NCBI GenBank assembly: GCA_003533545.1
Contig: DQEK01000340.1
Location: forward strand, 1 to 5,525
DNA from: Acidobacteriota bacterium
Lineage (GTDB): Bacteria > Acidobacteriota > Vicinamibacteria > Vicinamibacterales > UBA8438
DNA length: 5,525 bases
Direction of reading: 5' to 3'
Shown: in pieces, positions 1 through 5,525 of the stretch
Numbering within the stretch: position 1 is the stretch's first letter
How the letters are laid out: the number at the start of each line of letters is the position of its first letter
Made by a program: the position numbers and the translations under genes
The notes under the pieces: generated by a model
Database searches by the model: none
The model's input: only the letters and a program-made list of their open reading frames with translations
What the model was told of the DNA's origin: nothing

Positions 1-2020
1 GCTGGGTCTGGATGGTCCCCGTTCCAAAGTTCGGGTTGTTCGAGGGCCCGACCTCGGCGAACTGCGGTGTCCCGTCGGCGTTGATCGCCGTCCCGTCCCA
101 GTTGAGGTCGGTCCACGACCGCCAGTCGAGCGAATACGCGTTGACCGGGTTGAACCCTTGGGTGAGGCCGGTCCCGTGGTATTCCACATACCGCCCCGCG
201 GACACCTTTATCGCCGTCGAGCCGTCACCGAACAGGTCGAACGCTGCGCCGCCCCGGCCGCTGTAGTTCTTCCAGTTTGGAACATTCTCGATAATGGGAT
301 TGGGAAGCGTCAGCTCGGGTGCCCAATAGCCCGCTTCCCGAGTGCCCCCCGGAACCGAGTTGTTGAACCAGTCGAAGCGGAACCCCCCGTTCACGGTCAG
401 CCGGTCCATCGTGTAGGCATCCTGCACGTAGAGGCCACAGTCGCAGTTCATGTTGATATTGCTTTTCGCGTTCCCGTTAACCCCCACCATGATCCCGATG
501 GGCCACCCGTTGAACGCGTAGCCTGAGAAGATCTCCCCCGGCGGGGTGTAGGAGAGGGACGTGTTATTTTTCACGAACATCAGGCCAGTCTTGAAGTTGT
601 GCGACCCCGTCACATACGAAAGCGACGCATTCGCGCGGTGGTGGAAGTCATTGTTGTGGTGGTTCTGGAAGCTGCTCCCCCAGACCGCACCCGTCGCCAC
701 GTCCTCGATCTGCATCCGCTTCTGGCCGCCATGGTCCACCGGGTCTGTGTTGACGTCGGCTTTCTGATACGCGAAGTCCGCCTCCAAGAGCAGGCTGTTC
801 GTCACCGGTGCCGTCCAGCGAGCGCTCATGAGGTAGTCCGGGGTGTTATAGGAGTAGGCCGACTCCGGTCCGATGTCGCCGAACACCCCGGCAGGCATAG
901 CCCGGTCCCCCTTGGACAGCTCTCTGATGATGTTGAAGGTGAGCTTGTTGCGCAGACTGGCCTGATAGGTGATGCGGATGGTCTGCTGGTACTGACGGTT
1001 GTGGTTGTACGCCCGCAGATCGTCGCCGAGACCCGATGGCGAAGACGGCTCGTCTGGGTCGAAGAACTTGTCGAGAATGTAGTTCATGCTCTTGCCCTGG
1101 AGCATCGAGGCGTAAAACCAGAGCTTGTTTTCCACGATCGGCCCGCCAATGGCCGGGTTCAAGCTGTAGGAAAAGGCCGTCGGGGCGAACTCGAAGCCCT
1201 GGTCCTTCAGCGCTTGGCTCTGGTTGTCCGACTGAAAACGCGCTCTCGTGCCGGTGGCAAAAAAGTTGTAGGAGAAGTTGTTACCGCCCGATTTGGGGAC
1301 GACGTTCGTCCGCATCCCGCTCTGGGCGTATTCGGCATTCTGTGAGGAGATGTCGAAGACAACCTCGGTGACGATCGCTTCGTTCGTGACGGTCCCGACA
1401 CCGCCCGACCACTCACTCCGCCCTTGGAGTTGCCCCCCGGTCTGGATGCCGTCGAGGGAGGGAAGGCCATCCGCGGCGTCCGAACCGTGCAGTTCCGGAC
1501 GACTACCATAGGGGCCGCCGATGACCACCCCCGGCACGTACTGCGCGGCTTGAAAGATACTCGCCGCACCCGGCAGCACGTTGACCCGGTCGGCCGGCAA
1601 CACGTTCTGTTGCCGCGTGCTCCTGACGTCAACGAGCGGCGCTTCTCCGGTCACATTCACCGTTTCCGCGATCCCGCCCACCGTCATGCTCGCGTCGATA
1701 TCCGCCACGAACGCACCTTCCAGCACGATTCCCTCGGTCTGCAAGGTGCCGAAGCCCCCGAGCGTGAAAGTTATCGTGTAGATGCCCGGTGGCAATTGTT
1801 GGACGGCGTAGTTCCCCGCTCCGTCGCTGACACCCGCTCGGGGAGCAAGGAGCGAATCGCTAGTGACCTCGACCGTCACCCCGGGCAGCACGAGACCGCC
1901 TGAGTCCCGGACGGTACCCGCAATTCCGGCCTGGTCCTGTGCCTCCACCGGTGAAGGCGCCAATACAAGCGCTGTCACCACCAACACGACGCCAACAGCA
2001 AATTTTAATGTCTTGTCCAT
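1..2020 (-). CDS. Oar-like TonB-dependent outer-membrane receptor, C-terminus cut by window edge
   Basis: The frame is open from an ATG at 2020 to the left edge, giving 673 residues without a stop. Residues 1-27 are a signal peptide (hydrophobic core VGVVLVVTALVLA, cleavage near VEA-Q). Residues about 32-112 form a carboxypeptidase-regulatory-like beta-sandwich (GTVRDSGGLVLPGVTV, then GNYAVQQLPPGIYTI). Residues 119-126 (ETVNVTGE) resemble a TonB box. A plug domain follows to about residue 250, ending in NVVPKSGGNNF, and the barrel begins with NPAIGGPIVENKLWFY, both typical of this family. Such receptors sit in the outer membrane and import bulky substrates, or act as surface proteins, using energy from TonB-ExbBD. 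Family members are commonly 900-1,100 residues, so roughly the last third is missing here. A Cys-Asp-Cys sits at residues 526-528 in the barrel. The Shine-Dalgarno is weak (GAGAAG). The substrate cannot be inferred. Family assignment is confident; exact subfamily less so. Confidence 0.9.
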   Translation of the reverse strand, partial: MDKTLKFAVGVVLVVTALVLAPSPVEAQDQAGIAGTVRDSGGLVLPGVTVEVTSDSLLAPRAGVSDGAGNYAVQQLPPGIYTITFTLGGFGTLQTEGIVLEGAFVADIDASMTVGGIAETVNVTGEAPLVDVRSTRQQNVLPADRVNVLPGAASIFQAAQYVPGVVIGGPYGSRPELHGSDAADGLPSLDGIQTGGQLQGRSEWSGGVGTVTNEAIVTEVVFDISSQNAEYAQSGMRTNVVPKSGGNNFSYNFFATGTRARFQSDNQSQALKDQGFEFAPTAFSYSLNPAIGGPIVENKLWFYASMLQGKSMNYILDKFFDPDEPSSPSGLGDDLRAYNHNRQYQQTIRITYQASLRNKLTFNIIRELSKGDRAMPAGVFGDIGPESAYSYNTPDYLMSARWTAPVTNSLLLEADFAYQKADVNTDPVDHGGQKRMQIEDVATGAVWGSSFQNHHNNDFHHRANASLSYVTGSHNFKTGLMFVKNNTSLSYTPPGEIFSGYAFNGWPIGIMVGVNGNAKSNINMNCDCGLYVQDAYTMDRLTVNGGFRFDWFNNSVPGGTREAGYWAPELTLPNPIIENVPNWKNYSGRGGAAFDLFGDGSTAIKVSAGRYVEYHGTGLTQGFNPVNAYSLDWRSWTDLNWDGTAINADGTPQFAEVGPSNNPNFGTGTIQTQ

Positions 2021-2274
2021 ACGGTCTTCTCGCCCACGTTGAGCCAACCTAATAGTCCCCAGTTAAGGAACCAGCTGGTAAGTGTTCACGCACTCTACAA
2101 AATCAAAACCACAAGCACAACCCTAAACCATGAAACACCAAGGCACACCACGGTGGAGCACCCACTACGACCTACGGAGGCTCGCATCGGCGCGGACCTA
2201 GCCCAAAGCTTTAACACGCCACCGCGACAGTCACGACCGAACGCCAAGCCCCTCAGCGACCCGGCGCCCAGCTT
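2021..2274 (-). other. Intergenic spacer and leader of the TonB-dependent receptor gene
   Basis: This 254-base region separates the VWA-like gene from the receptor gene. I see no convincing coding sequence in it. Between 2091 and 2150 the plus strand is about 85% A+C with only four G, so the sense-strand RNA of the receptor would be G+U-rich there. A perfect 10-base palindrome, ACCAGCTGGT, lies at 2070-2079, about 50 bases upstream of the receptor start, and could be an operator half or chance. No hairpin followed by a T-run was found after the VWA stop, so read-through from upstream remains possible. Confidence 0.5.
2092..2120 (-). promoter_or_regulatory. Weak candidate promoter for the TonB-dependent receptor gene
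   Basis: On the minus strand, TTGTGC (2120-2115) and TAGAGT (2097-2092) are separated by 17 bases. The match to the sigma-70 consensus is poor for the -35 (three of six) and moderate for the -10 (four of six). Initiation here would leave a leader of about 65 bases that includes the ACCAGCTGGT palindrome. The only support is hexamer spacing and location in the longest spacer of the window. Confidence 0.2.
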
Positions 2275-3216
2275 CTACGGCACATTCACATTCCCATCGA
2301 GTGTCGGGGCCATATTGACACCGGCACGCGTGGTCAAGATTCTGGTAGACGGTTGCTCGGATATGCCGTCAGGCGGCGCGTAGGTCACACGATACTGGTT
2401 GCTCACCACGTTGTGTTTCCTACCGATCGCCTCGGCCAACTCCGGCAACAGAGTGCGAAACCCGTTGGCGGAGACCAGCCCCTCGTAGGTTCCTCCCGTC
2501 GCGTCGCCGATATCCGTGCCCCACCGTATCTGGTCGCCACCCTGTTTGACCCCCGTAATCGACGAGCCGCTGAGGAGCCGCGTGTGGACGGTGACCGAGT
2601 TATCAAACAGGCGCTGCATCATTTCATTGAAGGGACCTTCTCGCACCCGGTTGCTTCCCTCGGGGCCGTTGGTCGCGACCATCACGATGACTGGAAAATA
2701 CTGGCCTTCCTCATCCTCGTCCAAGCGCTCCGCTTCTTCATACAGCGCATCGAAAAAAAAGGCCGCACCTTCCACCGGCGCCGTCACGCCGAGAGCGTCC
2801 GTGAGCTCTTGCCTGTTGGTGGTGTGCTGGGCCCAGAACTGCGGTCGCCCCCCGATCGTCGCGATCGCCACCTCGACATCTGGTGGGAGCGCATCCACGA
2901 AGAGCGACACGCCCTCGCGCATGTCGTCCAGCGCGGGCCTGGTGCCTATCCCGTTGTCGATGAACACGGTCACCCGCACCGGCCAGTCGATCGGTTCGAT
3001 ATTGAGTGTCTCACCATGCTCGCCGTCCATCTCCACGACCACTTCCTCCGCCCTGAGGTCGGTCACGGGGGCGCCGTTGGCGTCGGTGAAGCTGACGAAG
3101 AACGACCCGGTCTGTGCCCGTGCGACCCCGCTCATCAAAGGTGCGGCGAATACGATGAGCGCGAGCGCAATGAGCGGTCCCGCCAGGAATCGACCGCGGG
3201 TGGTGTCGGTAGTCAT
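2275..3216 (-). CDS. Secreted VWFA-related domain protein with non-canonical metal site
   Basis: 313 residues. Residues 1-34 are a signal peptide (core PLIALALIVFAAPLM, cleavage at ARA-Q), so the product is exported. Residues about 37-72 are a short beta region of the form found before VWA domains in acidobacterial VWFA-related proteins (FVSFTDANGAPVTDLRAEEV). The VWA-like fold runs from about 80 to 280: first strand RVTVFIDNGIGTRP, a fourth-strand-like segment FPVIVMVATNGPEGS, then the ATGGTYEGL and NQYRVTYAPPD segments that close the domain in this family. The usual MIDAS DxSxS is replaced by DNGIG (88-92) and the later TDG-type motif by ATNG, so classic divalent-metal ligand binding is doubtful. 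Start supported by GGAGG eight bases upstream of ATG. It follows the TPR gene by 88 bases and probably shares its transcript. Likely role: periplasmic or surface protein-protein contacts; the specific function is unknown. Confidence 0.82.
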   Translation of the reverse strand: MTTDTTRGRFLAGPLIALALIVFAAPLMSGVARAQTGSFFVSFTDANGAPVTDLRAEEVVVEMDGEHGETLNIEPIDWPVRVTVFIDNGIGTRPALDDMREGVSLFVDALPPDVEVAIATIGGRPQFWAQHTTNRQELTDALGVTAPVEGAAFFFDALYEEAERLDEDEEGQYFPVIVMVATNGPEGSNRVREGPFNEMMQRLFDNSVTVHTRLLSGSSITGVKQGGDQIRWGTDIGDATGGTYEGLVSANGFRTLLPELAEAIGRKHNVVSNQYRVTYAPPDGISEQPSTRILTTRAGVNMAPTLDGNVNVP

Positions 3217-3224
3217 ATCAAGTG

Positions 3225-3229
3225 CCTCC
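3225..3229 (-). promoter_or_regulatory. Ribosome binding site of the VWFA-related gene
   Basis: GGAGG on the minus strand lies eight bases upstream of the ATG at 3216. It is among the strongest Shine-Dalgarno matches in the window and fixes the start that gives the protein an intact signal peptide. No good promoter was seen in the 88 bases between this gene and the TPR gene, which favours co-transcription. Confidence 0.7.
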
Positions 3230-3304
3230 GTGTGAGAAGCGAGTCTACAACAATGCCCACATCAATCCCCGAATCGATCTTGGCCGGGTGCGGACACAGG
3301 AAAC

Positions 3305-4342
3305 CTAGGGGAGCGCCGCGAGCGTGGCCTGGGCTTGCGCCCCCTCCGGCGAGTTCGGGGCCAGCTCGAGGACCTTTTGGAACAGGACCTTCGCACCCTC
3401 AATATCCCCTCGGTTGAGCGCCACGAGGGCAAGCTTGAAGACGGGCGGTTCCCATTCAGGGTCGGCGGCAACCGCCTTCTCATACCAGTCGGCGGCAACG
3501 TCGACGTCGCCTTCCCCAAACGCCACTTCACCGAGATTGTAGAGGTCTTCCGGCGACGCAGCGCCCCCTGTCGAGGCCAGGTCCTTGGCCGCGTCAAGGT
3601 CACCGGCCAGCAGTCTCGTCCGGGCGATCTTTCTCTCGATCACCTCGCTGTCGGATTCACCAGCCAGAAAACGGTCATATGCCGCGAGGGCGTCCTCAAA
3701 TTGACCGAGCGACCGGTAGGCATCTCCGATGTCCTCCTGGAGGGCGGCCATTTGCGGCCAGGTCTCCATCAGCTGTTCATATCCAGCAATGGCTGTCCGG
3801 TAGTCTGCGGCATTGTAGGCGTTGTCGGCCGCGAGCAACCCGGCCTTGGCCTGCTCTAACTCAGCGGTGGTGACCTGGCCCTCGAGCACAATCTCGCCCA
3901 GGAACTCGTCCACCTCGAGTTCCGCGTCCGCTTTGACCGCCTCCATGTGGAACTCGATCGGGGCCTTGCACCGAATTTGCTGGGTCTGCGTACACAGGTT
4001 CGACCCGATCTGCGTCACCTCGACCCGGAGTCTCACATCCACAAAGCCTTCGGCCGAAGCCGTCACGTTCCAGATACCGCTCCGAAGCCAATTGACCGTA
4101 AAGCGACCGTCGCCCTCGTTGACGTTGGACTCAACCGTCGTGGCGAGCGATTCCCGCGTACCGTCCGGCTGGAATTCTGGGGGATCAGCCCGCACAGTGG
4201 CGCCCGGGACGGCATCTCGGGTCCCTTCAAGAAAGACCCAGCCTTCGATGACACCTCTGTCCTGCGCGAATCCCTCGGGAGTGCCAAGCAAGACGAGCGC
4301 AACAGAAACCAGCGCGTAACGGAATAGGCGGAACAAACCCAT
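3305..4342 (-). CDS. Secreted carboxypeptidase-regulatory-like / TPR fusion protein
   Basis: 345 residues from the ATG at 4342. A GTG at 4390 would add 16 residues, but the ATG has GAGG five bases upstream, starts directly with a signal peptide (FRLFRYALVSVALVLLG, cleavage near GFA-Q), and a candidate promoter -10 overlaps the longer version's start. Residues about 29-135 form a carboxypeptidase-regulatory/CnaB-like beta-sandwich (GVIEGWVFLEGT, VPGATVRADPP, GRFTVNWLRSGIWNVTASAEGF), with Cys117 and Cys125 placed to form a disulfide after export. Residues about 163-345 are helical and hold about five TPR units, for example IGDAYRSLGQFEDALAAYDRFL and LYNLGEVAFGEGDVDVAADWYEKAV. TPRs bind partner proteins, so a periplasmic scaffold role is likely. 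The neighbouring VWA-like protein and receptor are candidate partners, by inference only. No enzymatic motif is visible. Confidence 0.85.
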   Translation of the reverse strand: MGLFRLFRYALVSVALVLLGTPEGFAQDRGVIEGWVFLEGTRDAVPGATVRADPPEFQPDGTRESLATTVESNVNEGDGRFTVNWLRSGIWNVTASAEGFVDVRLRVEVTQIGSNLCTQTQQIRCKAPIEFHMEAVKADAELEVDEFLGEIVLEGQVTTAELEQAKAGLLAADNAYNAADYRTAIAGYEQLMETWPQMAALQEDIGDAYRSLGQFEDALAAYDRFLAGESDSEVIERKIARTRLLAGDLDAAKDLASTGGAASPEDLYNLGEVAFGEGDVDVAADWYEKAVAADPEWEPPVFKLALVALNRGDIEGAKVLFQKVLELAPNSPEGAQAQATLAALP

Positions 4343-4347
4343 GGTTA

Positions 4348-4351
4348 CCTC
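4348..4351 (-). promoter_or_regulatory. Ribosome binding site deciding the TPR protein start
   Basis: GAGG, read on the minus strand within GATGAGGTAACC, lies five bases before the ATG at 4342. It supports this ATG over the in-frame GTG at 4390, whose use would place hydrophilic residues ahead of the signal peptide. Confidence 0.65.
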
Positions 4352-4391
4352 ATCAAGACGTGGTTCAAAGGTCACACGCGCGACTTTCACG

Positions 4392-4422
4392 AGTATAGCG
4401 TCATACCGGCGGCAGGCAGCAA
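4392..4422 (-). promoter_or_regulatory. Candidate sigma-70-type promoter for the TPR-VWA transcript
   Basis: On the minus strand a -10 element TATACT (4397-4392) matches five of six consensus bases. A -35-like TTGCTG (4422-4417) lies 19 bases upstream, a longer spacer than ideal. Transcription would begin near 4385 and leave a leader of roughly 43 bases before the ATG at 4342. The -10 is convincing by eye; the -35 is weak. Confidence 0.4.
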
Positions 4423-4426
4423 TCTG

Positions 4427-4441
4427 GGGAGCACGACTCCC
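4427..4441 (-). repeat. Short inverted repeat next to the TPR promoter
   Basis: GGGAG at 4427-4431 and CTCCC at 4437-4441 form a five-base-pair stem with a five-base loop. It lies just upstream of the candidate -35 element and seven bases from the larger hairpin at 4449-4476. There is no T-run after it. It may be an operator or the second half of a terminator region, or chance. Confidence 0.25.
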
Positions 4442-4448
4442 GTGGGTG

Positions 4449-4476
4449 TGCGACGCATGTTGGACGCATCGTCGCA
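4449..4476 (-). terminator. Intergenic stem-loop downstream of the CDP-alcohol phosphatidyltransferase gene
   Basis: TGCGACG (4449-4455) pairs perfectly with CGTCGCA (4470-4476). The inner ATG/CAT pairs extend the stem to ten base pairs, with one bulged base (4456) and a seven-base loop. It starts about 49 bases after the stop of the phosphatidyltransferase gene and precedes the TPR promoter, the expected place for a terminator. No U-tract follows on the minus strand, so a classical intrinsic terminator is not shown. It could instead protect the 3' end of the mRNA or be a regulator site. It also contains the direct repeat GACGCAT (4452-4458 and 4463-4469). Confidence 0.3.
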
Positions 4477-4524
4477 GTAGTTCGGCGCATTCGCGTATGA
4501 GTCCACCTGTCTAGGAGCCCTCGT

Positions 4525-5073
4525 TCAATCGACGCGTTCACCGTGGTTCCGCGTGGATGCACGCGCACGGTCCACCACAGACGCCACTGTTGATGCCACC
4601 AGCGCGTAGCTGAGCACACGAGCCGCGACCGTCAAGAACGACGCGAGGTCTCTCGCCACACCTAACCGTGAGACCGACACGACCAGGAGCGGAACGAAGT
4701 AGAGAATCCCGTTCCAACGCCCCAGCGAGTTCATCCGCAGTTGTTTCTGTCGGTGAAGAAAGTATGAATCCAGCACGTATTGGCCAAACGCAATGACGAT
4801 CAGGATGGGCAGGATGGGGGTCACCAGCCCCGCCGTGGCGGCGCCGGCCAGCCCCGCCGTCACGAACGCGAAGTCTGTGCCATGGTCGAACAACTGACCC
4901 CTGGCGCTGGCCGTCTTCGTCATGCGCGCGACTCGTCCATCCCAGTAGTCGGTCGCAATCGCCACACCGAGCAGCACGACGAGGACGCTGGGACCCGCGA
5001 ACTCGGGTCGGGCAAACGCCACGGCGACCGGCACGACCAGCAGCAACCGTACCGCGGTGAGCGCATGTGCCAT
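4525..5073 (-). CDS. CDP-alcohol phosphatidyltransferase family protein
   Basis: 182 residues, an integral membrane enzyme that transfers a phosphatidyl group from a CDP-activated lipid to an alcohol, releasing CMP. The full signature DxxDGxxARx8Gx3Dx3D is present: Asp42, Asp45, Gly46, Ala49, Arg50, Gly59, Asp63 and Asp67. The acidic residues bind two metal ions, and the last aspartate is the likely base. The N-terminal ALTAVRLLLVVPVAVAF helix matches the first segment of the family; further hydrophobic segments lie at about 28-41, 68-106, 121-137 and 144-168. The length is normal for phosphatidylglycerophosphate synthase-sized members, but FDHGTD differs from the DPLADK form usual in PgsA, so the acceptor alcohol is not assignable. 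The ATG overlaps the stop of the upstream gene by one base (TAATG) and has no clear Shine-Dalgarno, which suggests translational coupling. Confidence 0.9.
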   Translation of the reverse strand: MAHALTAVRLLLVVPVAVAFARPEFAGPSVLVVLLGVAIATDYWDGRVARMTKTASARGQLFDHGTDFAFVTAGLAGAATAGLVTPILPILIVIAFGQYVLDSYFLHRQKQLRMNSLGRWNGILYFVPLLVVSVSRLGVARDLASFLTVAARVLSYALVASTVASVVDRARASTRNHGERVD

Positions 5074-5525
5074 TACCGGCCAAGGAGTTCACGTTGGGCG
5101 CGGGGCCAAAACGCCAGACCGATCAGCGCGTTGAACAAGATGAAAAAGTTGTGCTGCACGAACCCAAACGCGGCCATTTGCCCTTCGTTCTCTGGAAACA
5201 GAATGACCCAAAAGGTGATCGCCGCCGCTCGCATCGGTGTGGGTATGGTCGCCGCGAAGAAGATGACGGGCAAGTAACCCAAGAGTGAGAGGAAGGACGC
5301 CTCCACACCGAACAGGGTCAATGCCGTGGTGTAGACCACCACCGCCGCCAGCAGTGCCGGCGAGCGCAACAGAAAGAACCACACGTAGTGTTTGAACGTG
5401 GCCATCTTGAACGCGTGGACAATCTTCCGGTTCCGCAACTGACTGGCAGGAAACAAGCTCCCTCGAAAATAGAGGAGCCACATGGCGAATACCACAGCGC
5501 CGCCCAAAGCGATAAAGGGGATGAG
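5073..5525 (-). CDS. Polytopic membrane protein, C-terminal part; possibly lysylphosphatidylglycerol synthase-type flippase-like
   Basis: The frame is open from the right edge to a TAA at 5075-5073, giving 150 residues with the N-terminus outside the window. A TTG at 5507 could start it, but the hydrophobic segment continues upstream (LIPFIALGG), so it is most likely internal. Hydrophobic segments lie at about 1-20, 47-72, 76-93, 98-110 and 118-140. A basic loop (RNRKIVHAFK) lies between the first and second. The pattern LPVIFFAATIPTPMRAAAITFW followed by two more helices resembles the last membrane segments of the lysylphosphatidylglycerol synthase transmembrane/UPF0104 family, although the usual glycine-rich turn is replaced by PTPMRAA. 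It overlaps and is probably coupled to the CDP-alcohol phosphatidyltransferase, which fits a role in making or moving a polar lipid. The family call is tentative; that it is a membrane protein is clear. Confidence 0.6.
   Translation of the reverse strand, partial: LIPFIALGGAVVFAMWLLYFRGSLFPASQLRNRKIVHAFKMATFKHYVWFFLLRSPALLAAVVVYTTALTLFGVEASFLSLLGYLPVIFFAATIPTPMRAAAITFWVILFPENEGQMAAFGFVQHNFFILFNALIGLAFWPRAQRELLGR

Noticed and set aside
599..1345. A 248-codon open frame on the plus strand, antisense to the TonB-dependent receptor
   Set aside because: Low-complexity, Arg/Val-rich translation with no domain. It is explained by GC-rich codon positions of the receptor gene.
2039..2383. A 114-codon plus-strand frame across the spacer before the receptor gene
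   Set aside because: It runs into the antisense of the VWA gene and has no Shine-Dalgarno. Its Thr/Pro/Asn-rich translation follows from the A+C-rich tract.
3217..3304. Possible terminator or promoter between the TPR and VWA genes
   Set aside because: Only a weak six-pair stem with a wobble (ATCGAT/ATTGAT) and no T-run, and no hexamer pair with acceptable spacing. Co-transcription is simpler.
2353..3417. A 354-codon open frame on the plus strand, longer than the VWA-like frame opposite it
   Set aside because: It is rich in Arg and His with no recognisable domain, signal peptide or Shine-Dalgarno, and it runs across the gap between two good minus-strand genes. The opposite strand has a signal peptide, strong ribosome binding site and family motifs.
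4343..4390. GTG at 4390 as the start of the TPR protein
   Set aside because: It would put 16 mostly polar residues before the signal peptide and start at about the predicted transcription start. The ATG at 4342 has a good Shine-Dalgarno.
4538..5092. A 184-codon minus-strand frame overlapping the CDP-alcohol phosphatidyltransferase
   Set aside because: Its translation is Arg/Gly-rich and lacks membrane segments, while the other frame carries the complete catalytic signature.

Overview
The window is GC-rich bacterial DNA in which every gene I can support lies on the minus strand, so transcription runs from right to left. The gene content points to Acidobacteriota or a close relative. It pairs a large TonB-dependent receptor of the Oar-like type (with an N-terminal carboxypeptidase-regulatory-like domain) with a secreted VWFA-related protein and a secreted protein that joins a carboxypeptidase-regulatory-like domain to TPRs. 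This assignment is inferred from family knowledge and was not tested by a search.

Layout in transcription order (right to left). (1) 5525-5073: C-terminal part of a polytopic membrane protein, resembling the lysylphosphatidylglycerol synthase-type/UPF0104 flippase-like family. It overlaps by one base (TAATG) with (2) 5073-4525: a CDP-alcohol phosphatidyltransferase with a complete catalytic motif. These two look like a translationally coupled membrane-lipid pair. (3) 4524-4343: an intergenic region with two adjacent inverted repeats and a plausible sigma-70-type promoter. (4) 4342-3305: secreted protein with a carboxypeptidase-regulatory-like/beta-sandwich domain and about five TPRs. (5) 3216-2275: secreted VWFA-like protein with a non-canonical metal site, 88 bases downstream of the TPR gene and with a strong Shine-Dalgarno, probably co-transcribed with it. 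(6) 2274-2021: a 254-base spacer, strongly G+T-rich on the transcribed-sense strand, that holds the leader of (7) 2020-1: the first 673 residues of the TonB-dependent receptor, whose C-terminal barrel lies outside the window.

Genes 4, 5 and 7 all carry export signals and together look like an envelope or surface module: outer-membrane receptor, VWA adhesion/scaffold protein and TPR scaffold. That they act together is an inference from proximity and shared strand. I found no RNA genes, CRISPR arrays, insertion sequences or attachment sites. The content is mostly ordinary for this kind of genome. The most notable points are the degenerate VWA metal site, the beta-sandwich/TPR fusion, the Oar-type receptor architecture and the structured intergenic regions.
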